Positions 23,364 through 36,347 of a stretch of 64,000 bases of DNA are shown here, one piece after another (position 1 is the first letter of the stretch; every line of letters starts with the position of its first letter). This DNA is from Desmodesmus armatus (lineage: Eukaryota; Chlorophyta; Chlorophyceae; Sphaeropleales; Scenedesmaceae). Below the pieces are notes generated by a model that worked only from the letters and a program-made list of their open reading frames with translations, was not told the DNA's origin and ran no database searches. The position numbers were made by a program, and so were the translations under genes. Location: contig VIIQ02000002.1 in assembly GCA_007449985.2 (NCBI GenBank), positions 1,426,001 to 1,490,000 of the forward strand, written 5' to 3'.

Positions 23364-26300
23364 TCAAACATGCTGGATGCTTGACCCAGCCAAGGGCGCC
23401 GCACCAACGGCATCAACTGGGCCAACCTCCCCGCCTGCTGCTGCTGCATGCCGCCTGCCTAACAGGCCACCTCGATGGTGTGGGGCTAGCGGCATCCCAT
23501 CCAGCACTGCTGCACCAGACAACACGCTCTCCTGGCCCCCAGCACCACCTGCAGACTGGGTGCTGTCATCAGCGCCGGCAACATCCACTGCTGTGTGATG
23601 CAGTAACGCCTGGCGCTCATGCCCGTCACGGTGGTGGTGATGGTGGTGGTGCCGGGCGACCCCATGCCCAGGCGCCCCGTCCCCACCACCCCCTGGCTGC
23701 TGCTGCTGGTGGTGGCCGTCTTTGCCGTACACTGTGCTCTGCCACAGGATCACCATGTCCAGTGAGATGGTGCCCAGGCTGCCGATGATCCAGGGCAGCT
23801 GCTCCTGCAGCTCCTGCAGGGTGAAGGTGCGGAACAGGATGCTGGTCCCCGTGCACAGGTTGGCACACACAGCCATGATGAACATGACCAGCGCCAGCCC
23901 CTCACTGGATTTGCGGCTGTAGTTCTTGTGGATCTGGCTCATACGGCTGCATAGGTACAGCACACTCGCCACATACCCAAGCCCAGTACCCACGATGAAC
24001 AACCAGTCACGCTCTGCGCCCGGCATGCCCACCCGTCCCTGCCTAGCCCAGCCATGCTGCTTGCTGGAGCTACTACTGCTGCTGTCTATGCTGCCCACAT
24101 CGCCGCCAGCCTTGGGACTGCTGCCCAGCTGCGACCCTGGTTCCAAGTGTATACTGCTGCCCTGCTGCTGCTGCTGCCACCCCGCCTGCATTGCCCTGGC
24201 TGCCGCTGCGGCATCGCTGCCGCCCTGCTGTGATGGTGGTTGCAGCGCTGGCTCACCACCAGACCAGCTAACAGGCACCATGCCCCTCGCTGTACTGGCT
24301 GGCAGCAGGGACACCATGCCCATGCACACCAGCACAGCAACTGCCACCACCGACCTGACGCCACCCCAATGCAAGTCACCAAACGGCACCCGAATGACAG
24401 GTGCGCCCCATGTAAAGCCGGGTGCCGCCGCCGCCGCTGCTGCACAGCTGGCAGCGGGTAGGGTGGCTGCTGCTGCTGCTGCTGCATCGCAGGGGCCTCT
24501 CGACGGGCTGCCATTCTTGCTGAGCCGCTTGAGACCCTTGCTGCTGCTGTGCCCGCTTTCGGTGCTGCAGTCGCTGTCGCTGCTGCTGTCAGTGTCACTG
24601 CTTTGACCACTTACAGGCGCGGCGCCTGTGCCCCGGGCTTGCTGCCCAGGCTGCGCAGTGGCTCGCGTGTCCATGCTGCTGCGCCGTGCTGCTTCATGCA
24701 GACCAGTGGAAGCCCCAGCCGCCACTGGCTGTTCAGAGCCCTGCAGCAGCAACAGCAGCAGAGACATGGCAGGGTCATCAATGCGCTTGGTGACGACGCT
24801 GCACAGCATAAATGCCGCCCGTTCACAGCAAAACCAACATTCGAAGGCTTGTGCAGTAATGCAGCGCGTCCAGGAGACCGGTGCGGTACTGAAACAATCC
24901 TGCATTTGCAAGGATGTGCTGTGTCAGCAGCAGAGCAGCATGACATGCAACATGCCAGCTAGCCAGCAGGCGCAGCGCCCGGCCATAGCGCATGACGGAC
25001 TTGCACACAGCCTGCAGCAGACCTGCGGTTTTGCGCTAGTATGTCAGGGCGCTAGTATCACACGTCAAGGCACTCGATATTCAACTTGATTGATGCCGCA
25101 TCCACACTCACCAGGCGCTGCTGCTGCTGCTGGCTGGCAGTCTGGTGCGGCACACGCCTGCGCTCCTGCTGCGCTGGCCACGCCGACGACTGCCCAAGAT
25201 CCTGCTGCTGCTGGTCCAGGCCACCCAGGGGTGGCGCTCCTGCTGCGTCGCCTGCTGCTGCCTGCGGGCCCAGGAGGGCGTCACGCTCCCGGCTCCTGCT
25301 GCTGTTGTGGTTGTGATGGTGGTGATGCCTGCGGTGGTGGCGGCGGCGTGCCTGCAGCTTGAGCACCTGCTCGCGCCTGCGCTGCAGGGCCCCGTAGTAG
25401 ATGAACTGCATCATCATGAACATGTCTGCTATCACAAAGTACCTGTGAGGGTGATGGCAACAGCAGGCAGGCAGACAGGCATGACAAGCACAAGAAGACC
25501 GCGGTTGAGGGCGCCGTGTTCAGTGAGGTTGAGACAGGGGAAGGTCCGATACAGCGCTGCCTGTTCTTGCAGTCATGCAGGATGGCTGGAACCAGCTGCA
25601 CACTAGCATCAGCGCCGCAGCCTGACGGTGCCTTGTAATGTTGTCGAGTGAAACAAGGACCAAGGATGCAAACAAGTGTGGTCCAGCTGCTGCATTCTCA
25701 CATGGCAGTGTACACTGTCGTGGGCAGCTGCTGGCCCTGCAGCAATGCGCCAATGAGATTGAAGGTGTCTCCCTGCAGCGCAGCGGGGGACAGTGGTGTT
25801 CAGGGTGCAGGGGAAGCGTCAGACCACCCTCAAGCTGCTGCTGGTGCATGTTGCTGTCACCCTTGCAAGGCAACTGATGCAGGACAGACACAGCCAGGCT
25901 CTGCTGACAGCACATAGCATCATGTGTCATGGTGCTTGCCGGATGCATACTTACCAGCAGCCATTGTGCCAGGAACCAGGGACTGAGGGCTTCTGCGCTT
26001 TTGGTCTTGTAGTTGCGATAGTACTGGGGTATCTGCAGGTTGTGCAACGTCAGCACAAACACTGTAAGCTTTACTCTGAACACGTGCAAACACCCTGGCA
26101 GCACTGCATGCCACAGCTGCAATGTGACACCACAAGCTGCTGGCAGTTGCAGTTGCTCTTGCTGCATTGGCAACACTGTTGAGTACATGCCTCACCTGTG
26201 CCACAACCCAGAATACAATCGCTGCCAGACCTAGACAGAAACCAACGTAGTCCCTCACACTGCACAGCACAAACACACATGCATAGAGGGTGGGTGCGCC

Positions 26301-26419
26301 CTCGAAACATGTTTGGAGTGTGACAGGCGCCTGCACCCCACTGCCTTGGCAACCCACTTGTAAACGCAGTCTTTGAAGTGATCCTCAATGAACTGGTCTG
26401 CACCAGGTTCACAGCTCAT
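23364..26419 (-). CDS. PQ-loop (PQLC2/Ypq-like) cationic amino-acid transporter
   Basis: Six exons: 26419-26331, 26259-26196, 26032-25955, 25772-25702, 25442-25112, 24740-23364; 669 residues in phase. Two PQ-loop repeats are visible: IPQYYRNYKTKSAEALSPWF in exon 3 and MSQIHKNYSRKSSEGLALVM in the last exon. Each sits between hydrophobic helices (GFCLGLAAIVFWVVAQ; VIADMFMMMQFIYY; LFIVGTGLGYVASVLYL). The GDTFNLIGALL and TTVYTAMYF segments are typical of the lysosomal/vacuolar PQLC2/Ypq1 group, which exports lysine and arginine; that substrate is inferred. Between the repeats lies a very long loop rich in His, Gln, Ser and Ala, including an H-R-R-H5-N-H-N run, and the C-terminal region has H7. 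Exon 1 appears to end at a GC donor. Its start ATG is the first in frame and gives a short acidic N-terminus. Confidence 0.88.
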
Positions 26420-26894
26420 CAAATCACGTTTGGCTCTGGGCCATTGTGGTGCAGCAGAAGAGACTGGCCCTAGTCTTCAGACTCAGTGCTGCTGATACTG
26501 CCGGTGGCAAAGAGCGTGGATCAGGCAGTTCGGCACGATGAGCCGTGGTCAAGATCATCCACGACGTTGAGCTGAGCTCCTCTCGTTCTACTGTGTCACA
26601 TGCCGCAACTGTCAATTGAAACCGGGCGACAGAACTTCCGAGAACTGAGGGAATGTTTGTTAAGAGCCATACAGCCGTTTCATGCTCAGCAATTATTTTG
26701 TATGCAAATCTGACACCTGGTGTATGATCTGCTCCATGCTACAGCATCCACTGTTTGAGCAGTGCTGACATTCTGAGCACATCAGCCACTCATCGTATCA
26801 CAAGACAAGGTTACACCACCAACATACCCATTTGCAGCACACAGCCGGTCACACCCAAGCTTGGAAGCAGACAGGACACATACGAACCTGTCCG
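26420..26894. promoter_or_regulatory. Shared 5' region of PQ-loop transporter (-) and MNS1 gene (+)
   Basis: Head-to-head spacer of 475 bases between the two proposed start codons. It is relatively AT-rich around 26630-26730 compared with the exons. No known element was identified. Confidence 0.5.
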
Positions 26895-29800
26895 ATGGGC
26901 TCCAAAGGGCAATTGGCTAGAGGTCAGCATGTGCATGCTTTAAACTCAAACTTACAGCACTTGTATGTTTGATTCGCAGCATCTGTGCCCCCCAGCTGAG
27001 CCGTTGAGTGCCACAGTGGTGTAGACAACCCCTGTTTTGTGTGTGCAGCCCACGAGCAGAGGGAGGCAGCACGGAGGGAACGCACATTCCAGAACGAACA
27101 AATCGACAAGTGAGCAGGGGTCAGCTGGGATGATGTCGTGAAGGAAGCACAATCAGCATCAAGCTGTACCTTGCAGCTGCCCATGCATGGCTGTGTGTCC
27201 AACACAGCACAGGACAGCACCGAACCTTGCCATTTGTTGCCATCACCCGAGGCCACCCACCTTGCTGTCTCTCACCGCCTAGGTACTATGCACAGCAGCG
27301 CACAGCAGATGCCTTCAGCTCCAACATGGTCAAGGACGAGCTCAAAAGGCACACCAGGATGAACAGGCAGCTGGCAGAGGAGCAGCGTGTGTTGGAAGAG
27401 CTGTACAAGGTCAGCACACCGCTAATTCAGGATCCTGCATAGCTCCAGAGCTTCTGCTTCTGCCTTACATGAGCTACTGGTGTGTCCAGAGCAACGGCTG
27501 CCAGCCAGGCATGGACGCTCAGGCAGCCCGACCTGTGCAGCAACCAAGCATAGGCAGTAAACTGCAGCCTGGCCTGGTCATGCTTTCGCTGTGCTGCCCG
27601 CAGGCTGAGACACACCGGCAGCTTGCAGCAGTCACAGCTGCTGAGTCTGATGCGCTGGCAGCTGCTCTGAGCCGCAAGATGCAGGTGCAGGAAGCCTCTA
27701 ACAAAGAGGTGCAGCGGCTCAGGGAGGACAGTGCAGAGCTCAGAGAGTGAGTGCTCCTGCACAAGCACTGCAGCACAGCCACTATTACAGCAGATCAGCA
27801 GCCTCTTTGCGCCAGTTTTGGCACCTGTCTTGCACCTGCCAACCCGTTGTAGGCAGCAGCAAAGCGTGCCCTTTGTGCTGGGGCGCCTCGTCTGGCACTG
27901 CCATGCATGCATCCAAGCTCCTGCAAGAAGCTTGATGTCCCGGCACCACCCCTGCGTACATCACAGCATTCACGGCACCTTGAGGTGTACTGAAATCAGA
28001 CCCAGCATCATGCTGTGCTGCACCTGTCCTGCATGCCAGGTTGGCAGAAAAGATTCGTGCTGCTCGTGTGAACAAGGAGCGCTCCCTGCAGCTGCAGGAG
28101 AAGGCCCAGCTAGCAGCACAGGAGGCGGAGTATGATAAGGTGTATGACACTGTAAGTCACCGTGCTGCTACCATGCAGGATATGCCAGTGAAGGCGATAC
28201 CGGCTGTTCAGCAACATTCCAGCTGTTTTGCAGCTGGTCCGGGTGGATGATGTTGGAGGTGTGCAGCAGTTGTGAGGAGTGTGGTGGTCTGTGTCTCTCA
28301 CTACAGCATGCCTCGCACACCTGCCGCATGTCTGGTTGCTGTGATGTTGTTACTGCAGGTCATGATGCAGCTGGATTCACAGGGCTTGCAGGCGCAGCAG
28401 GCTGCTGAGACTGCCAGGCGGGAGGCAGGGAAGTTGGGCATGAAGGTCCTGCAGCAGCAGATGCAGGTGAGACTAGCCTCACAAAGGCCGCTGCAAGTAC
28501 AGAGTTGTCAGCCTATGCATCAGACGGCGGCACATGAGACAGGCGCTTGGGACAGGCGCATGACCCTGACGATGCGTCGATGATGTCCAGCGCACCAGAG
28601 CAGCAAGCTTCTCTGCAAGCCAGATGGGCTATTTGAGAGCTGCTGAAAATCGACCGCAGCAACATGTCGCATCTTGCAGCACAACCGTCATACACGGCTG
28701 ATATATGCAAGTTGCTGTGCGGCTGCTGCATGCGTGCAGGAGCGGCTGGAGCTGCAGCGTCAGGCAGAGGCTGAGTTTGCAGCCGAGCGTGCCTTGGTGG
28801 ACGAGGTTGTGGCACGCATACAGCAGGAGGACCGGATGGAGCTGGCGGCACGGCGGTCAAAGCAGGCTGACACCAAGGTATGGTACGGTATGCATGAGTG
28901 GCCAGTGTGCAACACACGGCTAGTGAGCTGAGATGGTCCGTAGAGCGGCTGCGTGCCGCAGGTGCTGCTGCGAGATGGGCTGTCCCATGATGGCTGCATG
29001 GGGTGGCGTTTACAACCGTGTTGCAATTGCTACATGGCTACCTCGCAACAGCTCCTTGACCGTTGGTGCACCCTGCTATGGCATGTCCTTGCAGGCGTAC
29101 ATTGCAGACTTCCTGCAGCAGCGTGAGGAGACCAAGGCAGCAGCGCGGGCAGCAGCACGGGCGGAGGACCAGAAGATCAAGGACTACTGGTCCATGGTGA
29201 GCTGTGCTGTCAGTAGCATGCGCGGTTGTGCAGCACACAAGCGGTGGAGCGCTGGCATGTACACACTAACTGCCATGCAGATGGGGGCATGCAGTGTATT
29301 GCACAACAGTGCTGACTGCACGGAACATTTCAAAGCCCTTGCCCAAGTTGCTCAACCCCGACTCAGGCTGGTGCTGGAGGAGACAGCCTTCAGAGACAAC
29401 CACTTAAGGGTACTGGGGGATGCAAGCCACGAGTGCATCATGCATATGATGTATGCCTGTAGCCTGGCAATGCCCTGGGGTGCTGCCAAGGACTCGACCA
29501 GGCTACCATCCATGTCGTGTGCCTGTGGTGACATTGCCATGCAGGTGTCTGAGCGTGATGCAGCCGAGGCAGCTCGCAAGGCAGAGCGGCAGTCAGCAGC
29601 TGACCGCATTTACGACAAGCTGCGCTTGGAGAAGGAGGCACAGCTTCGTGCACAGGTACGCGCCAAAATCCAGGCACCGTGCCAGCAAACACGCACAGAA
29701 GCCTGGGGCAGGCAGAGAACAAGAATCAGCTTCAGAACTGGACAGGCATGCAGCTGCCAGTGCGCAGCTGTGGATGTGTGCTGGCAAACACTGAACACAC

Positions 29801-31034
29801 TGCCGATGTGTGCAACATGACGGTATCCGTTGGCAGAGCTGTACTGCATCGTCCCAGCATGTCTTAGCCACCTCCGTGTGTCTGCTGTCTCTCACAGGAG
29901 GAGGAGGAGTATTTGATCAACCTCATGCGGGAAGAGGAGGCAGCAGAGAAGAGGCGGCAAGATGCGGAGCGTGCAGCAGCCAGGCGCGAGGCGTCAAAGC
30001 AGGTGCGCCCAAACTTCTTTCTGCTCCGCACAATGCAGCGTTAGGCGTCAAACCATCTAGGAGTCATGCCAGGCGCCCAAACAGTGGCCGTGCCGTGGTT
30101 GCTCATGGCTGTCTTCCCAAAAGAAGCACGAGTGTGGTGAGGCCGTTGCGTCCGCAGGGAAGCATCTGCTGAGACTGTGGTGTGTTGGTTGTGCTGACCT
30201 TGCCTTGCAGGAGATGATGGCTGCCAATGCTGCCCTGTTGGCCCTCAAGGCGCAGCGTGAGGCTCAGCTGCGTGCAGAGGAGGAGGCGTTCCGGGTAGCA
30301 ATGATGGCCAAGTTTGCTGAGGATGACAGGATCGAGCAACTCAACGCGCAGAAGCGCAGGCTCAAGGTATGGCGCTGTGATGTCATCAGACTGTGCAGCG
30401 AGTCTGCGCTTTAGTATGCTGCGTCTCCTGCAAGCAACAGCCGTTTCAGCAAATACACATGCATATTTAAGGATGTTCTGCATCCAGCTGACCCGGCGGT
30501 GCTGCTGCGTGTGCAGGTTGCTGAGCACAAGCGTGCTGTGGACAAGATGCTGGAGGACAAGCGCGCCATGTATGAGGCAGCACGCGCAGCCGAGGAGCAG
30601 GAGGAGGCGGCCAGGTGCGTGAGGGTGGACGTTGGCATGCCCCACTTGAACAATTCTTGCAAGTAGTTTCTGACAATGCACGCTTCAAGTCATACGGTGC
30701 CACATGTTGCTGGTGGTGGTGGTGGGCCCTGGGTAGCAGCCATGAGCGAGTGGTGCATATACCCTGGAGCACGGATGAGAGTAATCACGTTGGAGCATGT
30801 CGTCTGGTATGTATGTGACTCGGGTACACGTGCTGCTGTGTTTGCAGGCGTGCTGAGGAGGCCCGCCACGCAGCCATCATAGCAGAGGAACGCCGCAAGC
30901 TGCTGGAGCAGGCTGCAGAGCTGCATGAGTTCCTGCCACCTGGCGTGGTGAAGGACAAGCAGGAGCTGGAGCTGCTGAGGCAGACAGCTCAGCTGAAGCA
31001 ACAGCAGCGCAGCAGCAGCTTCAAGCACACATGA
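26895..31034 (+). CDS. MNS1: MNS1-type ciliary coiled-coil protein (TPH domain)
   Basis: Thirteen exons: 26895-26922, 27049-27109, 27283-27409, 27604-27746, 28040-28151, 28359-28466, 28740-28877, 29095-29196, 29545-29655, 29898-30002, 30211-30366, 30517-30614, 30848-31034. They give 491 residues, close to the roughly 495 of vertebrate MNS1. The protein is almost entirely charged alpha-helix (E/K/R/A/Q heptads), the trichohyalin-plectin-homology type. The signature MMAKFAEDDRIEQLNAQKRR and the ERRKLLEQAAELHEFLPPGV end match MNS1, known in Chlamydomonas as FAP127. MNS1 is a microtubule inner protein of ciliary doublets, so a motile stage (zoospore or gamete) or retained cilia genes are implied. 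The 28-base first exon was chosen because it is the nearest ATG whose donor phase fits exon 2; it is less certain than the rest. Confidence 0.92.
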
Positions 31035-31284
31035 TGAGCTACGCAAGGAAGCCCTCCTGACATTTCCGCTTCCAATCGGCGGCAAAACTTGTGTTGGGGT
31101 GTGTTGAGGGATGGGGATACTTGGTGGCTGCATGTTGATTACGTAATATGATACTGTATTGCGCCACTGGCACCATATGAGAGGGCATGGCAGCTGTGGC
31201 TGGGTACAAGCATTTGTTGCTCCACCTGTGTGACGGCACATGTACATTGATGTAGAGCCTCCTGTTACCGTGGCAGGTCAACGT

Positions 31285-31289
31285 TGTAA
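31285..31289 (+). terminator. TGTAA poly(A) signal of the MNS1 gene
   Basis: TGTAA 251 bases after the MNS1 stop codon, in the right orientation and at a typical distance for a chlorophycean transcript. Confidence 0.55.
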
Positions 31290-31311
31290 AGAATGACTGT
31301 TCTGCTTGTTA

Positions 31312-31434
31312 ACCAGCTTTGCTTGGTGACCAATTGATTGACAACCATACCAGGTTGAAAGGCTCCATAACACTCAGACCAGCTTTGCTTGATTACCAAT
31401 TCATTGACAACCATACCAGGTTGAAAGGCTCCAT
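31312..31434. repeat. Tandem duplication of about 68 bp downstream of MNS1
   Basis: The segment starting ACCAGCTTTGCTTG and containing GACAACCATACCAGGTTGAA occurs twice in a row (31312-31378 and about 31379-31434) with a few substitutions. Confidence 0.85.
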
Positions 31435-32773
31435 ACCACCCACCTCAATACCACTGAAAACCCAGCCGTGCTCTACTGCAGAACACAACCTGACTCCACA
31501 CACTACACACACACTAGCTTCTCTATGCACATGTACCCTCTATAGTAACACACACACGCACAGCTGTGACACAGAAATCACCATCTGCTTGTGCAACCGC
31601 CATTGTCTGTACATCCACTGCTTGTGCACAGCTCCAAACAGGACTTGTCAGCAAGCAACCCTCAAGAAACACCAGCCACAGCATGCATGTCAGCAACGTG
31701 TGCCAGATAGGCCTGCAACATTGCCTATTTCCCAAGCCAATCACTGTGCAGTCACTGACGACCACAGCAGATCACCGGTCGATATCGGCCGTAATGAAGT
31801 TATGCAGGAAGGTGCAACTATTGTCGTTTCTTGGCAAAAACAAGCTTGATAGCTATCAGCTCCATGGCCTTCACGGGACGCTACTGCCAGTGTGTACAAA
31901 GGCAGCCTCATCCTCTGACCAGCTGAATGTAACCAAACACTCGCTTGCACACGAGGGTGTCCAAGCATAGTGCTCCACAGAACTTTATGCCAACAGGAGG
32001 CAGCAAGGCAGGCTTGAGGACACATGCTTAGCAACCAACACTGCTGCAAGGGCGCATACCGACTGTGTCGGTAAACTACTGCAATGTCAGTGGATGCAAC
32101 AGCACAATCTCTGTGCTGACTCGAGACACAGGCCCAGAGCAGCACGCAGCACAACTTGGCTGCCGTGAATTGTGGCAGAACGCAGTCTGCCACATGCAAA
32201 AGCTATAGGCAGTGCGCACAGCTGCCAAAAAACAGTCAAATCATTCATACTAACAAAACAGACACCTCCAGTGCCAAGCATGCCAAGTCCCAGCATCACG
32301 ATTCCGCTGAGGCTCGCCAGTGCTTGTCCCACAACCAGTGCTTGTCCCACACGCGAGAGCATTGATAAGCAGATGGCTGGGGCACTGATGAGCAGATGGC
32401 TGGGGCACGGCAGCTGCAGTATTGTCGATCCATGTGCGCTGCTATTGGCCTGCGCCAGCACAACAATGACACTCAGACATAACCCTTTGACACTCAGTCG
32501 TCCAACACTCGTAACGCTGTACAGCAACAAATGCTTCCCCGTCCACCGCACCTTGTGCACAGCACAAGCCATCAAGACCCACCCGCACCCTGCTGCACTC
32601 AGCCAATGTATCTGGCCCAAAACGTGCGGCATCACAGTCACACAGGCGTGACCCACCATGTACCCCAGAACCTGACATGACCGCAACAGCCAAAATCAAG
32701 GCGCGGCCCACACGCAAATTTTCACAGGCTGCCAGGTTGCTGTTGTTCAGAGAGTGCATTGGACCACACTGCT
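31435..32773. other. Intergenic region, no supported gene
   Basis: Lies between the MNS1 3' end and the stop of the small minus-strand gene. A 199-codon open frame on the minus strand (32686-32087) has hydrophobic stretches but no family resemblance and no splice support. Small direct repeats GTGCTTGTCCCACA (32319-32351) and AGCAGATGGCTGGGGCAC (32369-32408) are present. Confidence 0.4.
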
Positions 32774-33384
32774 TTATGCTGCCTCCAGAGCCACCCTGAA
32801 ACCTTCTTGGCTTGCCTTCTCCCTCGCGATTGCTTCAGCCCTGTACTGGGTCATCTGCACAGCACAACCACGCAGCAAAAAACACTCTCAGAGTCTGAAG
32901 TTACAACGAAGGACCATACCTCAACCTTGGGCAACCCCCGACCCCAGCTTACATGTGCATGCAAGTGCCTCCATGTGTGTGCTTGTGGGCCGCATGTGCG
33001 CCAAAAATGCAGCTGCCAGGCATGCTGCTACTTGTAGTCTGCAGCCCTGCGTACCGTCTCTGTGTGCTGGTGGTCGCAGCAGCCACGCCGCCTGAGTGGG
33101 TTGTTGAACACTGCAGGGTTCTGCATGACGGCTGAGCTCTGGTCCTCCTGAAGGTGCAGCGCTGGCAAGCTACGTCTCCGCAGACTGCTCAGTCCTTTGC
33201 CTCTGGGCACTGCATCACCTGCCACCGATGCGCTGCGCTGCTTTGCACCACTGTCGTCCGCTGCCGCAGGCAGTCCGCTGGGGACGGTTACGACTGCATC
33301 AGCTGGGATGTCAAGGCTGACCCGGTATGGGCGCTGTGGGGAGCTACACGTGCGCCTGTGCTTGCTAGATAGCCACCGCAACAT
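32774..33384 (-). CDS. Small two-exon gene of unknown function, 136 residues
   Basis: I do not recognise the family. Exon 1 (33384-33055) starts MLRWLSSKHRR, continues with RPYRVSLDIPADAVVTV and a basic SLRRRSLPALHLQ segment, and ends ...CDHQHTET before a GTACGC donor. Exon 2 (32854-32774) opens after a GTGCAG acceptor and encodes a 26-residue amphipathic helix (MTQYRAEAIAREKASQEGFR) before TAA. The junction is in phase. The basic, hydrophobic N-terminus could be an organelle presequence, but this is inference. It is divergently arranged with the senescence-domain gene. Start is the first ATG of the open frame; upstream exons cannot be excluded. Confidence 0.5.
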
Positions 33385-33992
33385 TTTGGTGCCCTGGAAG
33401 CAGCAAATGAACGCAGAAGCATTTCTTGCAGTGAGCAGCAGTGTGCACAGACCAAGCCTTCAGCTGGCTGTGCATGGCCGGGCATTATAACACAAGGGTA
33501 ATGGCTGGCAGTTGGAGGCCTTGAGCAAAGAGGCGGACACAGAAGCAGCTGGATGCAATCACCCGCAGCACTTGCATGCAATCACAGCTGCAAGCCTGAC
33601 CGTGCGCTAAAGAGCCAGCCACCTACCAGACAAGTGGTGCCAAACACCTCCGAGAGTGTACAAAGTACAGCTGCTGGTGTTGCTTGTCTTTGAGTGCAGA
33701 TGTCGAGAGATGTTCCGGAAAGACGCTTTGCCGAAAAGCTTGATTGGCAAGCCTTGATCTCGTTACTACTTGGAATTGGCTTCTTGGTGGTTCTTTCCGC
33801 AGGACGATACTTCAGGTCGTGCCAAAAAAACCTTTCTTAAGCCCTGTTGACTAACCAGAAGCTGCTCTGCATGAATAGGAACGTCGTTTTGCAAGTCAGA
33901 CTGGAGCACCAGACAAGCTGACTGCAGCAAGAGTCCAGACCAACAAGCTCACGTACAGACACACAGATCACACACAGGAACTGCAACGTCAG
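33385..33992. promoter_or_regulatory. Shared 5' region of the 136-aa gene (-) and senescence-domain gene (+)
   Basis: About 0.6 kb between divergent starts. The half next to the plus-strand gene (33640-33900) is markedly less GC-rich than the surroundings. No specific element recognised. Confidence 0.45.
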
Positions 33993-36308
33993 ATGCAGAT
34001 GGGATTCTCCACAGACGTGCTGGTGTCAGTTCCCAATGCAGAGCTGCACAAGGTGGTGAACAACGTGCAGCAGCTACTCCAGCATGGAGCCTTCACAGTC
34101 TCCATCAGCACTCCAACGCCAAACTCATCACCAGACCAAGGAGTTGTAGAAGCTGCTGTGGGTGTGGTCAACTGGCCGCTGGGCAAGCACCTGCCAGCAC
34201 TCAAGGCTGCAGATGGCATCTACAGCTTTGCCTTGGCCCACACCAAGGCCGAGTACTTGATTGTCGTCCTGCCCAAAGGTGTGGGGTACTGCACACACAG
34301 GAATCAGACCATATATGCATGCAGCCTCCAGCACTTGGGCATTGTCTCCTTCCCCTTCCTCTCCTGGGTTGGCACCGTCGCCAGCACGGGGCATACGTGT
34401 TGCTACCCATGCTTGCCATTCTGGGCCAGCTTGGCTGCACATTCAACAGAGCAGCTGAGTCATTCTGTAGGGCCTGTGGGGTATGGTGCTGCAGCAGCTG
34501 ACAGCACCCGCAGCGCTGACCTCACCCGCAGCCGCAGTGTGGACTCGCGCTTACAGAATTAGCTCACCCACAACACGATGCGCCATGCTGCGCTGCCTGC
34601 TCACTCCACTGCCCACAGGCACCCCGTTAGAGGTGCTGGAAGCAGTCCACGATGTCCTGCACGACGTGTGTGCCTTCAGCACAGTCAAGCAGGTCGACGC
34701 AGCAGCAGAAGAGGCCGACAAGCTGCAGGGCGGCAAACAGGCAGCAGCAATACAGGCAGCAGAGGCAGCAGGCGCAGGCCCCAGCGCAGCAGCAGGTGCT
34801 GCCACAGCAGCAGCAGTAGCCTCAGGTGTAGCAGGGAGTGGGGGTCCTGCAGTGTCTGGTCCCCCTGGGGCACCTGGGGGTCCGCCCCTGGGCCATATCC
34901 AGAGCGGGAAGTATACCCTGGCCAGCAGCGGCAACAAGACGGCAGACAAGGTTGCTGCAGGACTTTTGACGGCAGGCACAGCAGTAGCAGCAGCGGTGAG
35001 TCAGCACGGCATCGGCACTGCCTCGCCTCGCTTGTGGTCACCAGGCACCAGTGGCATTCAGCATATGCACTTGAGCAGAGTGTTGCCTGAGGAATTCGAA
35101 TACAGCCTGGAGGTTCACTTGTCACTTGTGTCGTAGCAAGCATGCATTCCGCTCAGGCGCACTCTGTCACCCTGTTGTGCAACCTGAACCACACTGTACT
35201 GGCGACCCACCCATGCCCTGCCAAACATCTGCTCAACCTTACTGCTACCTCACTGCTACAGGTGGGGGCAGCAGCCACTGCCACATCAGCCGCCATTCAA
35301 AACTATGCACAGAAGCAGATGAGCGGCCCAGCCAGCCAGGAGCATGCGAAGATCTCCCCTACCTTCAAGAAAGGGTGAGTGTGCTGCGGTGGCGACGCAG
35401 CAGTTGGGGCGGCTCGTGCATGAAGGAAGCTGGGCTTTGTAGCTTTGGCACTTGGTTACAACGCGATCTGGCGGCTGTGAACTGACGATTGGGTGTGCAT
35501 GGCTTCTGCTGCTACTGCTTGCCCCTCGGCTGCTGCAGGCTGGCGGTAGCAGGGCGCATTGCCAGCAGTGCTGCATACGTCACAGCCAAGCTTGCCGAGG
35601 CAGTGGGTCACGCCAGCTACGTGACAGCCCTGGCCATTGCCAAGAGCTTGCCTGGACACAAGAAGAGGCACCAGGGTGAGAGGCAGGTGGCGGTCACTCG
35701 GCGCTTGAAGCCCATGTATACCCCAGCGCATGCCTTACAGGAAATCTTAGTTGTAATCCAGTCTCCAGTGGGTTTGGGAGTCTGTGTGGGCTTGTTTGCT
35801 GTCAGAAAAGATGGTATACATGGAACGCATTTGTGAGTGTGTGTGTTTGGAGGGGGGGGGGGGTGGGGAGCTGGTGTGCGGTGTGGTGTAGTGCATACCT
35901 GATGTGAGGTCGCCAAGACCGGTTCAGAAAGCATGTAGCTGAGGCTGTGCAGGGGAGCCAGCCGTTGTCATGATGTGGTGTTTCACTGCTGCTGCTTGCG
36001 TCAGGTGACGAGGTGACCCCTGAGGACCGCAGTGCGCTGCACACGGTGGGAGCAGCTGGCCTGGTGGCGTTTGTGGACGTCTATGACAGCCTGGAGCAAG
36101 CAGCCAAGTAAGCCCATGCACAGCCCATGCAGAATGCACAGCCCCTGGTCACTGTGCACAAGCCCCACGTCCCACTTAGGCTGCCACTGTTGCATGCGCC
36201 TGCGCCTGACTCTGGTAATGTGTGTACAACCTGCAGAAAGGCTCCGCAGCCACAGCTGTGACGTATCACACAAACCGTGCTGCATTGAACAAGGCCCATT
36301 GCCGATCG

Positions 36309-36347
<39 letters not shown>

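Noticed and set aside
32087..32686. 199-codon minus-strand frame with hydrophobic stretches
   Set aside because: No family resemblance, no splice context, and it overlaps short direct repeats; likely a chance frame in GC-rich DNA.
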